A stretch of DNA of 64,000 nt from Pieris napi. Its lineage: Eukaryota > Arthropoda > Insecta > Lepidoptera > Pieridae. This document shows, piece after piece, positions 1 to 7,650 of this stretch (position 1 is its first letter; each line of letters starts with the position of its first letter). Where the stretch lies: positions 5,201,001 to 5,265,000 of the forward strand of contig NC_062251.1 in NCBI RefSeq assembly GCF_905475465.1, read 5' to 3'. The notes beneath the pieces were generated by a model. That model was not told the origin of the DNA. It did not search any database and saw nothing but the letters and a program-made list of their open reading frames with translations. Made by a program: the position numbers and the translations under genes.

Positions 1-87
1 TTTGCACGCAAATTAAAACAACTGACTACTTAGAAAACAAAAAATACTTTTTTACAACTTACTTTTTTAAACAATAAATAATTTTTT

Positions 88-202
88 AACATCACGAGGT
101 GTTCCCAGGAGGTCACCCATCCAAGTACTGACCTCGCCCGACGTTGCTTAACTTCGGTGATCGGACGAGAACCGGTGTATTCAAAGTGGTATGGACGTTG
201 GC
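88..202 (-). rRNA. 5S ribosomal RNA gene, 3' end altered
   Basis: On the minus strand the sequence from 202 down to 88 reads as an insect 5S rRNA. It begins GCCAACGTCCATACCAC, runs through the internal control region around GAAGTTAAGCAACGTCGGGC and ends CGTGATGTT. The length is 115 nt against about 118-120 for the family. The last bases (GGC) and the T-run that should terminate RNA polymerase III are missing: the gene runs straight into AAAAAATTA. In the box C region the usual ACCGCCTGGG is ACCTCCTGGG. The internal promoter is therefore nearly intact but the 3' end is not, so I read this as a degenerate or non-functional copy. Recognition as 5S is secure; function is doubtful. Confidence 0.88.
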
Positions 203-220
203 GATAGCTAAATCGAAAAT

Positions 221-231
221 GTAAAATATAA
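221..231 (-). promoter_or_regulatory. TATA-like upstream element of the 5S copy
   Basis: The minus strand reads TTATATTTTAC about 20-30 nt before the 5S start at 202. Insect 5S genes commonly use a TATA-like element near -30 in addition to the internal promoter. Position and composition fit, but this is inference from spacing. Confidence 0.35.
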
Positions 232-373
232 CAACTATACCAAAAAGTGTCGTTACAACTTTTGGTCTTAATTTATTCCGTCTAGCCCCCTTTCGCAACG
301 CTCGATAACTTCGTTCCAACAAGACTAATTTAGTAGAGTGATTCCAAAAATAATTTTCATTTCTTATCCCTAC

Positions 374-382
374 AAAAAAAAA
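374..382 (-). terminator. RNA polymerase III T-run after the 5S pseudogene
   Basis: Nine A on the plus strand give nine T on the minus strand immediately after GATGTTGGC, the standard position of a 5S terminator. The companion copy at 88-202 lacks such a run. Confidence 0.6.
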
Positions 383-475
383 GCCAACATCACGAGGTGT
401 TCTCAGGCGGTCACCCATCCAAGTACTGACCTCGCCCGACGTTGTTTAACTTCGGTGATCGGACGATGTATTACA
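383..475 (-). pseudogene. Truncated 5S rRNA pseudogene
   Basis: This is a second 5S copy on the minus strand. Its 3' end is correct (GATGTTGGC followed by a T-run), and the region from the control box to the 3' end is clear. The 5' part is broken: after TCGTCCGATCACC the stretch CCGGTTC is missing, and the first roughly 20 nt of the gene, including GCCAACGTCC, are gone. Other differences are GTTAAACAACG for GTTAAGCAACG and CCTGAGAAC for CCTGGGAAC. It cannot yield a normal 5S rRNA. It shares its upstream spacer with the copy at 88-202, so the two are tandem units of one former 5S repeat. Confidence 0.85.
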
Positions 476-571
476 ATAGCAAATAGCAAAAAAGTGTCGT
501 GACAACTTTTCGTAAGAATTTTTTCCGTCTAGCCCCCTTTCACAACGCGCGATAAGGAACTTCGTTCCAAA

Positions 572-1601
572 AATATTACTCAAAACGTAAATGATGTAAA
601 CTTCTTACATGAAACTAAATATTTTACTGTTAATTTAGCTTGTTAAAACCTTATATTCTTTAAAGGTTCTCTATTATTTCAATAAAAAAAATGTTAATGA
701 AATAATTTGATGATTAAAATAAGCGTAAAAAGTTTTCAACCAATTTTTATTGTTTACCACATTATGTATACATTAATGAGGTTGCTAACTCAATTCATAA
801 CATTTTTTTTACAACACTGACTTAGCGCACTCTGCTGATGCATTTGAAAACTAATTCACGTTCCAATTAAGCTTCAGCATTATGCAGCATTGTGCGGCAC
901 TGAGTCGCATAATGCTCTGTAATTGGAAAATGCACATAACCGTTATATTATAATGTTGAATTGTGTTTGTTGAATTTCATCAGATTTGAAAATCATTTAG
1001 CATTAATAAGTTATAAATTAGTGTGTATAATAGTAATCACTGAATTCTATTTTTTTTAAACTACTGACAAGCGTAGTTAATAAAGATACGATTAGTTAAA
1101 GTAAGTATTATATTTTTATCTCCTTCTTACGTATTAGGATGGCTTAAGGCTTTAGAAAACAAATGATAAGTATTAAGTCCCTTAATAGTTTATTACTTTA
1201 GCGCTGTTCTAACTTTTAGCTTCAGTTCTTATTTAACAGGATAATAATAATTATGTCTCTACATTAAAAGCCTCTGCTTTTAGTCTGTAAATTGTGAAGA
1301 CAACTGACAATTTTAAATTGTTTTTCTTTTGTTTTATAAAATTAAATACAAAAATGGTTTTAGTCAGCTGTCTGTTTTTAATCATAAAACAATGTTAGAA
1401 AAAATATCGATTACGAAGTTTTATTTAATTTATATTATGTGAATGTCCTCAAATAATTTATTAGTTTTTTATGTTATAATGCTAACGATTATTCCTCATT
1501 TCTTTGCTAAATATCTTAATAAATGTATTAGTGTAATAAAGGTATATTCAAATGATTGTAACAATAAACCGTATTTTTAGCCTGTTTAGTTACCTAGTTA
1601 G
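572..1601. other. AT-rich non-coding stretch
   Basis: I find no convincing coding frame, RNA gene or recognisable transposon here. It is AT-rich with many short T and A runs, and its only clear structure is the inverted repeat at 861-928. Confidence 0.6.
861..928. repeat. Imperfect 68-bp inverted repeat (hairpin or MITE remnant)
   Basis: The outer arms TTCCAATTA (861-869) and TAATTGGAA (920-928) are perfect complements. The inner arms AGCATTATGC (876-885) and GCATAATGCT (907-916) are also perfect complements, with a 21-nt loop. The structure would fold as an interrupted hairpin. No target-site duplication is obvious, so its origin is unknown. Confidence 0.6.
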
Positions 1602-1646
1602 TATTAAGGGCATATGCACTGAACAAGCTTATCTATTAAGGGCATA
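1602..1646 (-). repeat. Left, inverted arm of the CATATGCCCTTAATAG repeat
   Basis: The plus strand reads TATTAAGGGCATATGCACTG, then AACAAGCTTATCTATTAAGGGCATA. This is the reverse complement of the repeat that forms the tandem cluster at 2586-2795. The retrotransposon fragment at 1647-2585 therefore lies between oppositely oriented copies of the same short repeat. Confidence 0.7.
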
Positions 1647-2585
1647 CAAACTCAAACTCAAAATATCTTTATTCAAGTGGGTAACCAAGTACACTTTTGA
1701 ATTATTAGGTTAAATTCATTGTAAATTTACATTTACTACCAGTTCGCAAGTCAAGGGCGTAGAGCGGGTAAGAAGAACTGGCAAGAAACTTTCCGCCACT
1801 CTTTTTAATCGCCAAGTATTGTCATACAAATTGTTTGAACTGGAGCAAATCAATCCCAAGGATTAGGATCATTTAAGTATTCCTCAAATTTATAAAACGC
1901 TTTATTGATTAATTGCCGTTTAACGAGGGCTTTGAATTTATTTAGTGATGATACTCTAATTTCGCTTGGGAGTTTGTTGTAAAAACGAATACAATTTCCA
2001 TATAAGGAGAGGTTTATCTTTTGGAGCCTGGTTGGTCGTACACTCAAATTAGTTCTATTTCGCGTATTATACTGGTGAAAGTCACCATTTGTTTTAAAAT
2101 CGTTTATATGTTTTTGGACATACAACAAGGCTTCAAGAATATATTGACCAGATAGTGTCATAATATTTAATTCCTTAAACTTATTCCGTACCGACTCCCT
2201 CGGAGAAACACAACAAATACTCCGAACAGCCCGCTTCTGCAGCACAAATATGGATTGGACCTCTGCAGCAGCACCCCACAGTAGAATACCGTACGACATA
2301 ACGCTGTGAAAGTAGCTATGATAAACAATTTTTGCCGTGTCCTTATCAGTAAACTGTCGGATTTTCTTTACTGCATATGCTGCAGAGCTCAGCCTATTCG
2401 AAAGAGTATCTATGTGTGGGCCCCATTGGAGTTTACTATCTATTGTTATGCCTAGAAAAACTGTTTTGTCAACAAAGTTTAGTTCACTGTCCTTAATTTT
2501 CAGGTTACCAATATCTCGCTTTACGCTAGTAGTTGTAAATCTAATACATTTTGTTTTATTCTCATTAAGCAGTAAGTTATTTATG
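1647..2585 (-). mobile_element. 5'-truncated CR1/Daphne-like non-LTR retrotransposon
   Basis: This minus-strand fragment holds the C-terminal part of a reverse transcriptase and a 3' UTR of about 200 nt. It ends at low coordinates with GAATAAAGATATTTTGAG followed by short TTTGAG repeats, a simple-repeat 3' terminus rather than a long poly(A). The 5' junction near 2585 falls inside the reverse transcriptase gene, so everything upstream (ORF1, endonuclease, catalytic RT motifs) is missing. The 3' UTR contains GTTTCTTGCCAGTTCTTCT, a type of 3' tail I associate with lepidopteran CR1-like elements. Clade placement (CR1 versus Daphne) is inference. Confidence 0.75.
1850..2585 (-). pseudogene. Reverse transcriptase C-terminal fragment
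   Basis: The frame encodes the end of a non-LTR reverse transcriptase. It starts in the segment after the catalytic FxDD box (NNLLLNENKTKCIRFT), passes through the FLGITIDSKLQW box and the thumb-like YHSYFHSVMSYGILLWG segment, and ends with a tail containing RFYNKLPSEIR. The frame is open further upstream to about 2632, but that part is translated from the flanking short repeat (residues up to KGICI) and is not part of the gene. There is no endonuclease and no catalytic aspartate pair, so the fragment cannot act alone. The C-terminal tail resembles CR1/Daphne-type elements of insects. It is confidently a retrotransposon remnant; the family name is less certain. Confidence 0.8.
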
Positions 2586-2795
2586 CATATGCCCTTAATA
2601 GATAATAGCTTATTCAGTGCATATGACTGCAATAGATAAAGTTAAAGTTTATTCAGTGCATATGCCCTTTATAGATAATATTAAAGCTTATTCATTGCGT
2701 ATGCCCTTAATAGATAAGCTTGTTAAGTGCATATGCCCTCAATAGATAAAGTTAAAGCTTATTCAGTGCATATGACTGCAAAAGATAGTTAAAGC
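2586..2795 (+). repeat. Short tandem repeat cluster, unit about 35-60 bp
   Basis: The motif CATATGCCCTTAATAGATAA, or close variants (CATATGACTGCAATAGATAA, CGTATGCCCTTAATAGATAA), occurs about six times. Copies are separated by AGTTAAAGCTTATTCAGTG-like spacers of variable length. An inverted copy lies at 1602-1646 on the other side of the retrotransposon fragment. Confidence 0.75.
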
Positions 2796-2803
2796 TTTTA
2801 ATT

Positions 2804-3379
2804 ATTTTATTATTTATTATTTATTATTTATTATTTATTATTTATTATTTATTATTTATTATTTATTATTTATTATTTATTATTTATTATTTATTATTTA
2901 TTATTTATTATTTATTATTTATTATTTATTATTTATTATTTATTATTTATTATTTATTATTTATTATTTATTATTTATTATTTATTATTTATTATTTATT
3001 ATTTATTATTTATTATTTATTATTTATTATTTATTATTTATTATTTATTATTTATTATTTATTATTTATTATTTATTATTTATTATTTATTATTTATTAT
3101 TTATTATTTATTATTTATTATTTATTATTTATTATTTATTATTTATTATTTATTATTTATTATTTATTATTTATTATTTATTATTTATTATTTATTATTT
3201 ATTATTTATTATTTATTATTTATTATTTATTATTTATTATTTATTATTTATTATTTATTATTTATTATTTATTATTTATTATTTATTATTTATTATTTAT
3301 TATTTATTATTTATTATTTATTATTTATTATTTATTATTTATTATTTATTATTTATTATTTATTATTTATTATTATTAT
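2804..3379. repeat. (TTTATTA)n microsatellite, about 80 copies
   Basis: A nearly perfect 7-bp repeat runs for about 575 bp. It is continuous with the T-run and (TTA)n at 3371-3389, which on the minus strand is the 3' tail of the R1-like element at 3380-4536. The simplest reading is that the array grew by slippage from that tail. Confidence 0.95.
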
Positions 3380-4536
3380 TTTTTTTTTTATAATATATCA
3401 CTTTTCTACTCCCCTGCCATTGCGTCCAGGGACCTTTGCACATCACACGTCTCGCGAAAGACGCCCCGGCTACATCTGTAATATTTTTGTTAACAATATT
3501 CATGGGCGAGCCGGGACGCAATTCCTCGCGAGACCCGTTCTTGGGGTTTTGTTTGCCGCCTTTATATATTCCACAATTTTTTCGCAGAACCGTTCCAGGC
3601 ACGATCTGTGCTTTATTAACATGTCCTGTAGGCCGTTACGGTCTACAGTCATCTGCAATTGTTGCTCCAGGTCGTGCCTGGACGATGCGAAAATAGGGCA
3701 ATGTATGAGCACATGTTCTACTGTTTGTTCTTCATCGCCGCAGTCACATGCTGGGCTTGTCCTAATTTTAAACCTATGAAGGTAATGTGCAAAGGCTCCG
3801 TGCCCTGTAAGAATTTGCGCCATCTGGGGTGTGAAACGCTTCTCTTTTATTAATTTGTACGCAGTTCTAACATTTGCGATAAATAATTTTGTAGTTCCAG
3901 CTGTTTCACCCCCCAGGTAGCGTTCATTCCATACATCTAGAGTCTTTTGCCTTATCTGATGTTTTACATATGACAGGGGGTATGCGGCGTATTCAGGTTT
4001 TGACCTTAGTCTTTCCGCCGCTTCTTTTGCTAACGTGTCCGCCCTCTCGTTCCCTGGCGTACCAACGTGCGCCTTTACCCAGAAGAGGCTTATATGAGTT
4101 CCTCTTTTGCGGCACTCTTCCAGGCTCCGGCGGATCTCGGCTACCTGGGGATCGAGAGATCGTCCACTCACAATAGCATCTAATGCTGACCTAGAATCAC
4201 TGTATATTTTAGCGTCACGCTTATTTTTATTTATGTGGCTAGTCGCGTTTCGTAGTGCCGTCAATTCAGCTTGAAAAACTGTGCAGTGGGGCGCCATCTT
4301 AATCATCTTGCTATTTATTTCCATTCCATCTTTCCATTCCGTCCAAGCGGCACCCACTCCTATACTTGTTTTGCTGCCGTCCGTATAGATTTGTGTGCCG
4401 CCGTGTCCTTCGATTTCTTCCGGATTGGTGAGCATCTTGTAGTCCAGTTTTGTTTGTTTCGCCGGGTGTGGGAGATCTACGTATTTCACTCTCCTCTCTA
4501 ATTCTTCGCCTTCCAGTATTTCCGTGCTGACCCCGC
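3380..4536 (-). mobile_element. 5'-truncated R1-like non-LTR retrotransposon (copy a)
   Basis: A minus-strand fragment carries RNase H, a C-terminal zinc finger and a short 3' UTR. It ends in about ten A followed by TAA/TAATAAA repeats. The 5' end at about 4536 abuts satellite monomer A starting CTGCGCCTG, so the endonuclease and reverse transcriptase are lost. In the shared region its protein is clearly related to, but distinct from, the element at 11084-15227: matching blocks such as YTDGSKTS, GVGAAW and PGNERAD sit among many substitutions. It is an independent element and not a satellite-borne duplicate. Confidence 0.85.
3500..4536 (-). pseudogene. R1-like ORF2 C-terminus: RNase H plus CCHC zinc finger
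   Basis: The frame covers about 345 element-derived residues; the first dozen residues of the longer open frame (to 4573) come from satellite. RNase H catalytic positions are visible: Asp in IYTDGSKTS, Glu in FQAEL, Asp in IYSDSRSA and Asp in PGNERADTLAKEA, with the His-containing KAHVG just before. A block LTGHGAFAHYLHRF follows, then a zinc finger of the form C-x-C-x8-H-x4-C (CDCGDEEQTVEHVLIHC). This order is typical of the ORF2 end in RNase-H-bearing R1/I-group elements. The frame is uninterrupted over this length, but the protein lacks its endonuclease and reverse transcriptase. Confidence 0.85.
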
Positions 4537-5950
4537 CTGCGCCTGATTTGTGTTCTTTCAGGTCAGCACCCATAACACTCTCAAAAGAGCTCCAGCACTA
4601 AGGCTATGTCAGGGACTGCACCTGATTTGTGTTCTTTCAGGTCAGCTTCCATAACACTCTCAAAAGAGCTCCAGCACTAAGGCTGTGTCAGGGACTGCGC
4701 CTGAAATGTGTTCTTTCACATCAGCACCCATAACACTCTCAAAAGAGCTCCAGCACTAAGGCTGTGTCAGGGACTGCGCCTGATTTATGTTCTTTCAGGT
4801 CAGCACCCATAACACTCTCAAAAGAGCTCCAGCACTAAGGCTATGTCAGGGACTGCGCCTGATTTGTGTTCTTTCAGGTCAGCACCCGTAATACTCTCAA
4901 AAGAGCTTCAGCACTAAGGCTGTGTCAGGGACTGCGCCTGAAATGTGTTCTTTCACATCAGCACCCATAACACTCTCAAAAGAGCTCCAGCACTAAGGCT
5001 GTGTCAGGGACTGCGCCTGAAATGTGTTCTTTCACATCAGCACCAATAACACTCTCAAAAGAGCTCCAGCACTAAGGCTGTGTCAGGGACTGCGCCTGAT
5101 TTGTGTTCTTTCAGGTCAGCACCCATAACACTCTCAAAAGAGCTCCAGCACTAAGGCTGTGTCAGGGACTGCGCCTGATTTGTGTTCTTTCAGGTCAGCA
5201 CCCGTAACACTCTCAAAAGAGCTCCAGCACTAAGGCTGTGTCAGGGACTGCGCCTGATTTGTGTTCTTTCACATCGGCACCCATAACACTCTCAAAAGAG
5301 CTCCAGCACTAAGGCTGTGTCAGGGACTGCGCCTGATTTGTGTTCTTTCAGGTCAGCACCCATTACACTCTCAAAAGAGCTCCAGCACTAAGGCTGTGTC
5401 AGGGACTGCGCCTGATTTGTATTCTTTCAGGTCAGCACCCGTAAAACTCTCAAAAGAGCTCCAGCACTAAGGCTGTGTCAGGGACTGCGCCTGAAATGTG
5501 TTCTTTCACATCAGCACCCATAACACTCTCAAAAGAGCTCCAGCACTAAGGCTATGTCAGGGACTGCGCCTGATTTGTGTTCTTTCAGGTCAGCTCCCAT
5601 AACACTCTCAAAAGAGCTCCAGCACTAAGGCTATGTCAGGGACTGCGCCTGATTTGTGTTCTTTCAGGTCAGCACCCGTAACACTCTCAAAAGAGCTCCA
5701 GCACTAAGGCTGTGTCAGGGACTGCGCCTGAAATGTGTTCTTTCACATCAGCACCCATAACACTCTCAAAAGAGCTCCAGCACTAAGGCTATGTCAGGGA
5801 CTGCGCCTGATTTGTGTTCTTTCAGGTCAGCTCCCATAACACTCTCAAAAGAGCTCCAGCACTAAGGCTATGTCAGGGACTAAGCCTGATTTGTGTTCTT
5901 TCAGGTCAGCACCCATAACACTCTCAAAAGAGCTTCAGCACTAAGGCTAT
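4537..5950. repeat. Satellite A run 1 (79-bp monomer), left border of the array
   Basis: About 18 tandem monomers of 79 bp follow the consensus pattern CTCAAAAGAGCTCCAGCACT, AAGGCTGTGTCAGGGACTGC, GCCTGATTTGTGTTCTTTCA, GGTCAGCACCCATAACA. Sequence variants (GAAATGTG...CACATCAG; GATTTATGTT; CCGTAATACTC; CACATCGGC; CATTACAC) appear in a fixed order. The same order recurs near 21.5-22.5, 30.2-31.1 and 43.1-43.8 kb. The first monomer starts mid-unit at the retrotransposon junction. Confidence 0.95.
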
Positions 5951-7115
5951 GTCAGGACTATGCCTGATATCTGTTAAAAAAACACATCTTTCGGGACAGC
6001 GCCCGTTATACTCATAAAAGAGCATCAGCACTAAGGCTGTCAGGACTATGCCTGATATGTGTAAAAAAACACATCTTTCGGGACAGCGCCCGTTATACTC
6101 ATAAAAGAGCACCAGCACTAAGGCTGTCAGGACTATGCCTGATATGTGTTGAAAAAAACACATCTTTCGGGACAGCGCCCGTTATACTCATAAAAGAGCA
6201 CCAGCACTAAGGCTGTCATCAACGTGAACCGGCCGGCGCAGTGCGCTCGACGGTTTCGCTCCACAAATATACCGAGAGCAATAGTCTACGTCGGCATTGG
6301 AACGGGCGCGGCGTGCGACCGCCGAATGTTTCTCGTAGAGCGTTGAGAGTCGGTTTTAATTTTATGATTGATGTGTACATATTATGTAATGTAAAAGAGC
6401 TCTAAGGCTGTCAGGACTATGCCTGATATGTTTAAAAAAACACATCTTTCGGGACAGCGCCCGTTATACTCATAAAAGAGCATCAGCACTAAGGCTGTCA
6501 GGACTATGCCTGATATGTGTTAAAAAAAACACATCTTTCGGGACAGCGCCCGTTATACTCATAAAAGAGCACCAGCACTAAGGCTGTCAGGACTATGCCT
6601 GATATGTGTTAAAAAAACACATCTTTCGGGACAGCGCCCGTTATACTCATAAAAGAGCATCAGCACTAAGGCTGTCAGGACTATGCCTGATATGTGTTAA
6701 AAAAAACACATCTTTCGGGACAGCGCCCGTTATACTCATAAAAGAGCACCAGCACTAAGGCTGTCAGGACTATGCCTGATATGTGTTAAAAAAAACACAT
6801 CTTTCGGGACAGCGCCCGTTATACTCATAAAAGAGCACCAGCACTAAGGCTGTCAGGACTATGCCTGATATGTGTTAAAAAAACACATCTTTCGGGACAG
6901 CGCCCGTTATACTCATAAAAGAGCACCAGCACTAAGGCTGTCAGGACTATGCCTGATATGTGTAAAAAAACACATCTTTCGGGACAGCGCCCGTTATACT
7001 CATAAAAGAGCATCAGCTCTAAGGCTGTCAGGACTATGCCTGATATATGTTTAATAAAACACATCTTTCGGGACAGCGCCCGTTATACTCATAAAAGAGC
7101 ACCAGCACTAAGGCT
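5951..7115. repeat. Satellite B/C run 1 (87-bp monomer with one C module)
   Basis: Monomer B is recognised by CTCATAAAAGAGCACCAGCA, GACTATGCCTGATATGTG, TTAAAAAAACACATC and TTCGGGACAGCGCCCGTTAT. It aligns with A over the CAGCACTAAGGCTGT and CCTGATxTGTGTT blocks, so the two share ancestry; B has an extra A-rich hairpin segment. The run opens with the boundary variant GATATCTGTT and holds one C module at 6219-6391. Confidence 0.93.
6219..6391. repeat. Satellite module C (173-bp CpG-rich insert in monomer B), representative copy
   Basis: The module is inserted in B between AAGGCTGTCA and TAAAAGAGCTCTAAGG. The first 135 bp are CpG-dense (about 21 CpG by hand count, e.g. ACCGGCCGGCGC and GAACGGGCGCGG), and the rest is AT-rich (TTTTATGATTGATGTGTACA). 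I located 36 copies, starting near 6219, 8025, 8926, 9209, 9490, 9774, 10495, 10780, 17065, 19107, 20010, 20379, 23246, 24056, 24340, 39770, 44730, 46971, 47520, 47890, 48259, 48627, 48996, 54011, 54560, 54911, 55280, 57611, 57897, 58444, 58729, 59011, 59297, 59850, 62716 and 63269. The copy at 54560 has a short internal deletion. No similarity to a known gene is recognised. Confidence 0.9.
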
Positions 7116-7650
7116 GTGTCAGGGACTGCGCCTGAAATGTGTTCTTTCACATCAGCACCCATAACACTCTCAAAAGAGCTCCAGCACTAAGGCTGTGTCA
7201 GGGACTGCGCCTGATTTGTGTTCTTTCAGGTCAGCACCCATTACACTCTCAAAAGAGCTCCAGCACTAAGGCTATGTCAGGGACTGCGCCTGATTTGTGT
7301 TCTTTCAGGTCAGCTCCCATAACACTCTCAAAAGAGCTCCAGCACTAAGGCTATGTCAGGGACTGCGCCTGATTTGTGTTCTTTTAGGTCAGCACCCGTA
7401 ACACTCTCAAAAGAGCTCCAGCACTAAGGCTGTGTCAGGGACTGCGCCTGAAATGTGTTCTTTCACATCAGCACCCATAACACTCTCAAAAGAGCTCCAG
7501 CACTAAGGCTATGTCAGGGACTGCGCCTGATTTGTGTTCTTTCAGGTCAGCTCCCATAACACTCTCAAAAGAGCTCCAGCACTAAGGCTATGTCAGGGAC
7601 TGCGCCTGATTTGTGTTCTTTCAGGTCAGCACCCATAACACTCTCAAAAG
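7116..7650. repeat. Satellite A run 2
   Basis: About seven 79-bp monomers. It matches the later run at 17962-18740, which has three more monomers (offset rises from 10846 to 11083, i.e. 3 x 79). Confidence 0.93.

Larger units (their letters stand above)
88..571 (-). repeat. Two tandem 5S rDNA repeat units with shared spacer
   Basis: The 5S segments start 295 bp apart. Both are followed, at higher coordinates, by the same spacer: AAAAAGTGTCGT, a shared CAACTTTT, then TTCCGTCTAGCCCCCTTT and a GATAA...ACTTCGTTCC stretch ending near 571. This makes them tandem 5S rDNA units and not scattered 5S-derived SINEs. Only two degenerate units are visible; the rest of the cluster, if any, lies to the left of the window. 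Confidence 0.7.

Noticed and set aside
88..202. Fully functional 5S rRNA gene
   Set aside because: The 3' terminal GGC and the T-run terminator are absent, and box C carries a substitution, so function is doubtful although identity is clear.
113..418. A 101-codon open frame across the 5S units
   Set aside because: It is an antisense-compatible reading through 5S rRNA and spacer, with no protein similarity.
3420..3853. Plus-strand open frames opposite the RNase H gene, and similar ones opposite the b copies
   Set aside because: They are shadows of the minus-strand ORF2 coding sequence with no recognisable domains.
4537..5950. Regular repeats resembling a CRISPR array
   Set aside because: Monomers are joined head to tail without unique spacers, and the surrounding elements (intron-containing Harbinger gene, non-LTR retrotransposons, 5S rDNA) are eukaryotic.
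5984..6006. B-monomer hairpins as Rho-independent terminators
   Set aside because: The context is eukaryotic satellite; the TGTGTT-A7-ACACA dyad is a repeat feature with no transcription unit ending there.
5924..6163. Many 60-110-codon open frames repeated through the satellite on both strands
   Set aside because: They follow the 87-bp and 79-bp periods, mostly begin at non-ATG codons, occur on both strands and are broken by every C module. They are by-products of the repeat and not genes.
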